DNA from: Nostoc sp. PCC 7524
GTDB taxonomy: Bacteria; Cyanobacteriota; Cyanobacteriia; Cyanobacteriales; Nostocaceae
Assembly (NCBI RefSeq): GCF_000316645.1
Contig: NC_019684.1
Span: 682,001 to 746,000 of the forward strand
Direction of reading: 5' to 3'
Length of the DNA: 64,000 nt
Positions within the stretch are counted from its first letter, which is position 1, and each line of letters begins with the position of its first letter. The notes beneath the pieces are model-generated. The model was not told where the DNA came from. It saw nothing but the letters and a program-made list of their open reading frames with translations, and did no database searches. Made by a program: the position numbers and the translations under genes. Below are positions 61,029 to 64,000 of the stretch, piece after piece.

Positions 61029-62939
61029 TTAACGTCCGGCGAGTAATGCTTTAGTAGCAGATTCTCCTGCTAATTTTATTTGCTGATTGAGTTTAAAATT
61101 CAACAATCCTAAGACAGTTAACTCAAATAATAGTGACATAAAAACGGTCATAGTTGCAGCATCTTGTATCGCCACCCACGGAAAAGTAGACAGCAACCAA
61201 ATTAGGGAGTTGCCAGAGGGGGAGACGCGTAAAAACCCTAAGATAGCAGGTGGTAGAAACATGATTATGCCTACAGTTCCAATTGCCCAAATACCGCGTT
61301 TAGGGGTTTTCATCATGAGCATCATTTGAACTATGGTGCCATAAATCATCATCATACTGATAAACAAGGCGACACCTAAAATTGCTTTCATTCTGCCAAT
61401 ATCATTCACCCAATCAATGGCACTATTATGTTTGATATTCAAAACAGGTGCCAGAATAATCCAAACTACTAAGGGAATAATAATGATTAAAAGATTGATA
61501 GCCATTGCTATCAAAGCTGGACTTTTTTCACCCCAAATAGAATCTTTCAACCTGGAACTATGCCAAAAATTTTTGCTGCTAGCAATTTGCTGATAGCTAT
61601 ATCTTGACCAATCTTGGATTTGTTGCCGATGGGGTGACAGAATTACCAATAGACTAAACAACAACACCAAGTTAAATATTACCAAGATAGGAAAATTTTG
61701 TCCTATTTGATAATTTAAATCATAATAGCAATTTCCCGATGAACCACTATGATAAGGTGGGCAGTAATTGTTGGTATTTTGTAGAGTGAATCCCCAAAAT
61801 ACTAATTGACAGCAAGCGACAAACCAATAACTTTGAGCTTTACTAATAATTGCTGTATTGGGATTACGAAAACGACGTTCTAATGCTTGCCAAGCCCAAT
61901 AAATACCAACACCATAGTTAAATAAATGCAAACCAACTAAACCCACCAGACTTTTTCCAACTGGTAAGTATAAAAACTGCAATTGGTCAAGAGATGATTG
62001 ATCATAGCGGCGGAATAAGTTACCAAATAGATAGCCCATCATATCAAAGGGGCTTAAGAGTCTCAACCATGTAGCTGCATTGTAAATGTTGGGGCTATAT
62101 GATGCTAAATTCATCATTGTGAACAGAAACATGAGAACTACACCACTAGCCAACCAAGGTTGAAATCCACTAAACCAACGACTAGCTAAACCAAATAGCA
62201 GTGCATAACTGTAGAAGAAAACACAACTAGCCACAAGAACTATATCAAAACTCAGAATGTGACTAAAAGCGATTTTAGCAGATAATCCAGCCCACAAATG
62301 TAAAGGCAATGCAGTTAAAACTATCAGATAAATGACAATTGGTACACCTAACATTTTGCCAGTTAAAATACTGACTTCTGATTGGGGAGTCAGACGCAAA
62401 AAATTGAGAGTACCACGACGTTCTTCTTGAGCTAAATTATTGATGAGTAAATATGTGCCAGCAACTAACAGCGTAAAGACAAACATCACACTGAGACTTA
62501 AAAATATATACTCCCAGTGATCTCGCCACCACATCTGCATATTTATTTGCTCCGTGGGGCAGAATTTATCATATAGTAACTTATTCAGATTAACCTGCTC
62601 ACTTTTGAAGTCAGCTAGTTGTGTTTTTAGTGCCTGAAGTCTGACTGGATCAAAATTGGCTTTACCACTATAGGTATTGATTTTTTGCTGGACTTGATCA
62701 ATTAATTGGTAAAGTGATTGTAGACGTTGTTGATAACCTGCACTTAGATTACAATATGTCCCTGACATAGCATATTTTTCGCCAGGATAATTACCAAATT
62801 GATATAGAAAAATTCCCAGTTGAGCTATGAGTGATAAGCCAACAGCGATGACTATATTAAAAACTTTAAGGCGACCTTTGAGTTCTCTAAATAATTGAGG
62901 ATTCCATTCACCTATTTTGTCTATTAAATTGAGCATCAT
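61029..62939 (-). CDS. ABC-2 type transporter permease (first paralogue, with insertion)
   Basis: A 636-residue paralogue of the next gene, with the same start (IGEWNPQLFRELKGRLKVFN), EERRGTLNFLRLTPQSEVSI, MLGVPIVIYLIVL, LSPHRQQIQDWSRYSYQ, IWGEKSPALIAMAINLLI and AGESATKALLAGR blocks. It has about 50 extra residues after the first helix (~50-125), a hydrophilic, coiled-coil-like stretch (RLQSLYQLIDQVQQKINTYS, LQALKTQLADFKSEQVNLNK) flanked by Cys. Start could be Met1 or Met2. It follows the ATPase gene by 24 bp. Confidence 0.85.
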   Translation of the reverse strand: MMLNLIDKIGEWNPQLFRELKGRLKVFNIVIAVGLSLIAQLGIFLYQFGNYPGEKYAMSGTYCNLSAGYQQRLQSLYQLIDQVQQKINTYSGKANFDPVRLQALKTQLADFKSEQVNLNKLLYDKFCPTEQINMQMWWRDHWEYIFLSLSVMFVFTLLVAGTYLLINNLAQEERRGTLNFLRLTPQSEVSILTGKMLGVPIVIYLIVLTALPLHLWAGLSAKIAFSHILSFDIVLVASCVFFYSYALLFGLASRWFSGFQPWLASGVVLMFLFTMMNLASYSPNIYNAATWLRLLSPFDMMGYLFGNLFRRYDQSSLDQLQFLYLPVGKSLVGLVGLHLFNYGVGIYWAWQALERRFRNPNTAIISKAQSYWFVACCQLVFWGFTLQNTNNYCPPYHSGSSGNCYYDLNYQIGQNFPILVIFNLVLLFSLLVILSPHRQQIQDWSRYSYQQIASSKNFWHSSRLKDSIWGEKSPALIAMAINLLIIIIPLVVWIILAPVLNIKHNSAIDWVNDIGRMKAILGVALFISMMMIYGTIVQMMLMMKTPKRGIWAIGTVGIIMFLPPAILGFLRVSPSGNSLIWLLSTFPWVAIQDAATMTVFMSLLFELTVLGLLNFKLNQQIKLAGESATKALLAGR

Positions 62940-62963
62940 CGGAAAAATCTCCTTAGTAAATAA

Positions 62964-63914
62964 TTAAGATGCTTGTTTGTGACCTAGTTTCAAGAAAATA
63001 CTTTCTAAATCTTCTTGTGTGCAGTGAAAATCAGTTAGAGGAATGCCAGATGTAACTAGCGATCGCAACAATTGAGCGCAGTCTTCCTGTGTACCTGAAA
63101 AATTCACTCTTAAGCTATTTTTTCCTGGTAATTTCTCCCACTCTTCCACACAAGGATGATGTTTGATTTCACTTAAAAGTGCCTCTAAATCACCCAAAGT
63201 TGATAAAACTATTTGTTGACGGGACAGCCGTTGATAAAGTTGTTGCAGTGAGGCACTTTCTACCAGAAAACCTAACTCCATAATGCCGACAAAACTACAC
63301 AGTTCCGCTAAGTCGCTGAGAACGTGGGAAGAAATTAAGATTGTCATCCCTGCTTCTTGCAGTGCTTTGATAATTTCCCGGAATTGCATCCTGGCAATGG
63401 GGTCAAGTCCAGAAACAGGCTCATCCAATAGCAGTAAAATTGGCTCATGGATGATAGTACGTGCTAAACTTAAACGCTGCTTCATCCCCCGTGACAGGGT
63501 AGAAATCAGACTGTGGCGCTTATTACCCAGTTGAATGAGTTCTAAAACCTCGTGTAAGCGTTGAGTGCGGCGTGGTTCTCGCAGACGATACAAACGGGCA
63601 AAATAATCTAAGTAATCCCAAACAGTTAAATCTTCATACAGAGGATAATCATCGGGTAGGTAGCCAAGACGACGTTTGAGAGTTGGGTTACTCTTGTCAC
63701 GACGCAGGCGATCGCCGTTAATATAAATCTCACCCGTAGTTGGTTCTTCTGCTGCTGCCAACATCCGGATGAGAGTTGTCTTTCCTGCGCCATTTGGCCC
63801 TATGAGTCCGTATACCTCACCTGCTTGGATTTCTAAGTCAACATCATTAACGGCTACATGACGTTCAAATTGCTTAGTCAGTCCACAGGTGCGAATTGCT
63901 AATTCTTTTACCAT
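62964..63914 (-). CDS. ABC transporter ATP-binding protein (ABC-2 exporter)
   Basis: ATPase of 316 residues, class of CcmA/GldA-like exporters. Walker A GLIGPNGAGKTTLIRML (~37-53), RRLGYLPDDYPLYEDLTVWD, signature LSRGMKQRLSLART, Walker B LLLLDEPVSGLDPIARMQFR and His switch ILISSHVLSDL, then the C-terminal regulatory domain typical of the class. It is the first gene of a three-gene set with two paralogous permeases. The promoter would lie in the last 86 bp of the window. Confidence 0.93.
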   Translation of the reverse strand: MVKELAIRTCGLTKQFERHVAVNDVDLEIQAGEVYGLIGPNGAGKTTLIRMLAAAEEPTTGEIYINGDRLRRDKSNPTLKRRLGYLPDDYPLYEDLTVWDYLDYFARLYRLREPRRTQRLHEVLELIQLGNKRHSLISTLSRGMKQRLSLARTIIHEPILLLLDEPVSGLDPIARMQFREIIKALQEAGMTILISSHVLSDLAELCSFVGIMELGFLVESASLQQLYQRLSRQQIVLSTLGDLEALLSEIKHHPCVEEWEKLPGKNSLRVNFSGTQEDCAQLLRSLVTSGIPLTDFHCTQEDLESIFLKLGHKQAS

Positions 63915-64000
63915 AGCGGCTGGGGTGCGGCTGTTGTTTAAACTTTAACCTAACCTCTCTCTACAACTTTCGTCAGCCTTGTTTCGGAAAATGAAACTGA

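Overview
The window looks like chromosomal DNA of a heterocyst-forming filamentous cyanobacterium of the Nostoc/Anabaena group. The evidence is the dense scatter of HIP1 octamers (GCGATCGC) inside and between genes, families of 7-8 bp short tandem repeats and other Nostoc-style intergenic repeats, a kdpA-kdpB-kdpG-kdpC set of the Anabaena type, a DevBCA exporter, a bacterial phytochelatin synthase whose catalytic residues sit at a constant +5 offset from those I recall for the Nostoc enzyme, and cyanobacterial domain families (KGK, DUF3536 with GH57, DUF1838, DUF1802). I saw no rRNA, tRNA, CRISPR array, transposase, prophage or plasmid gene.

Layout. 1-5.2 kb: 5' part of a glycerol kinase gene, a Ca2+/H+ antiporter, a large GH57/DUF3536 glycosidase-like protein. 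5.3-12.3 kb: a histidine kinase/NarL-type regulator pair divergent from a K+ uptake region (solo TrkA-C domain ORF, then kdpA, kdpB, kdpG, kdpC; no kdpD). 12.3-16.6 kb: MITE-like repeat, small ORFs (membrane peptide, HNH nuclease, KGK protein), a dynamin-like GTPase, a PEBP protein. 16.9-25.3 kb: a 1.9-kilo-residue alpha-2-macroglobulin lipoprotein divergent from penicillin-binding protein 1C. 25.4-33.8 kb: an orphan gene behind a LexA-like palindrome, a glutathionyl-hydroquinone reductase-like protein, an alpha-amylase, small conserved genes, an AbrB-type membrane protein and pentapeptide-repeat genes. 34-48.5 kb: a VapBC pair, cysteine desulfurase, phospholipase D-like lipoprotein, ChaB, a GNAT acetyltransferase, NDH-2, a HAD protein, SmpB, a Ycf29-like regulator, LMW phosphatase, alpha/beta hydrolase, a calcium-loop lipoprotein, aldo/keto reductase and DUF1802. 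48.5-64 kb: gamma-glutamyltranspeptidase, a two-gene AAA ATPase plus DUF4276 (Toprim-like) module, devBCA, phytochelatin synthase downstream of an osmoprotectant-type ABC transporter, and an ABC-2 transporter with two paralogous permeases.

How it works together. Several blocks concern ion and osmotic balance (CAX, Kdp, QAT-type transporter) and the envelope (A2M/PBP1C, DevBCA, ABC-2 exporter). Thiol chemistry recurs (GGT, phytochelatin synthase, glutathionyl-hydroquinone reductase, cysteine desulfurase), though these genes are not one operon. The best candidates for a poorly described system are the translationally coupled ATPase/DUF4276 pair at 50.5-52.3 kb, the solo TrkA-C ORF ahead of kdpA, and the LexA-box gene at 25.5 kb. 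Intergenic DNA is unusually rich in short repeats, one of which has expanded inside the pbpC reading frame.
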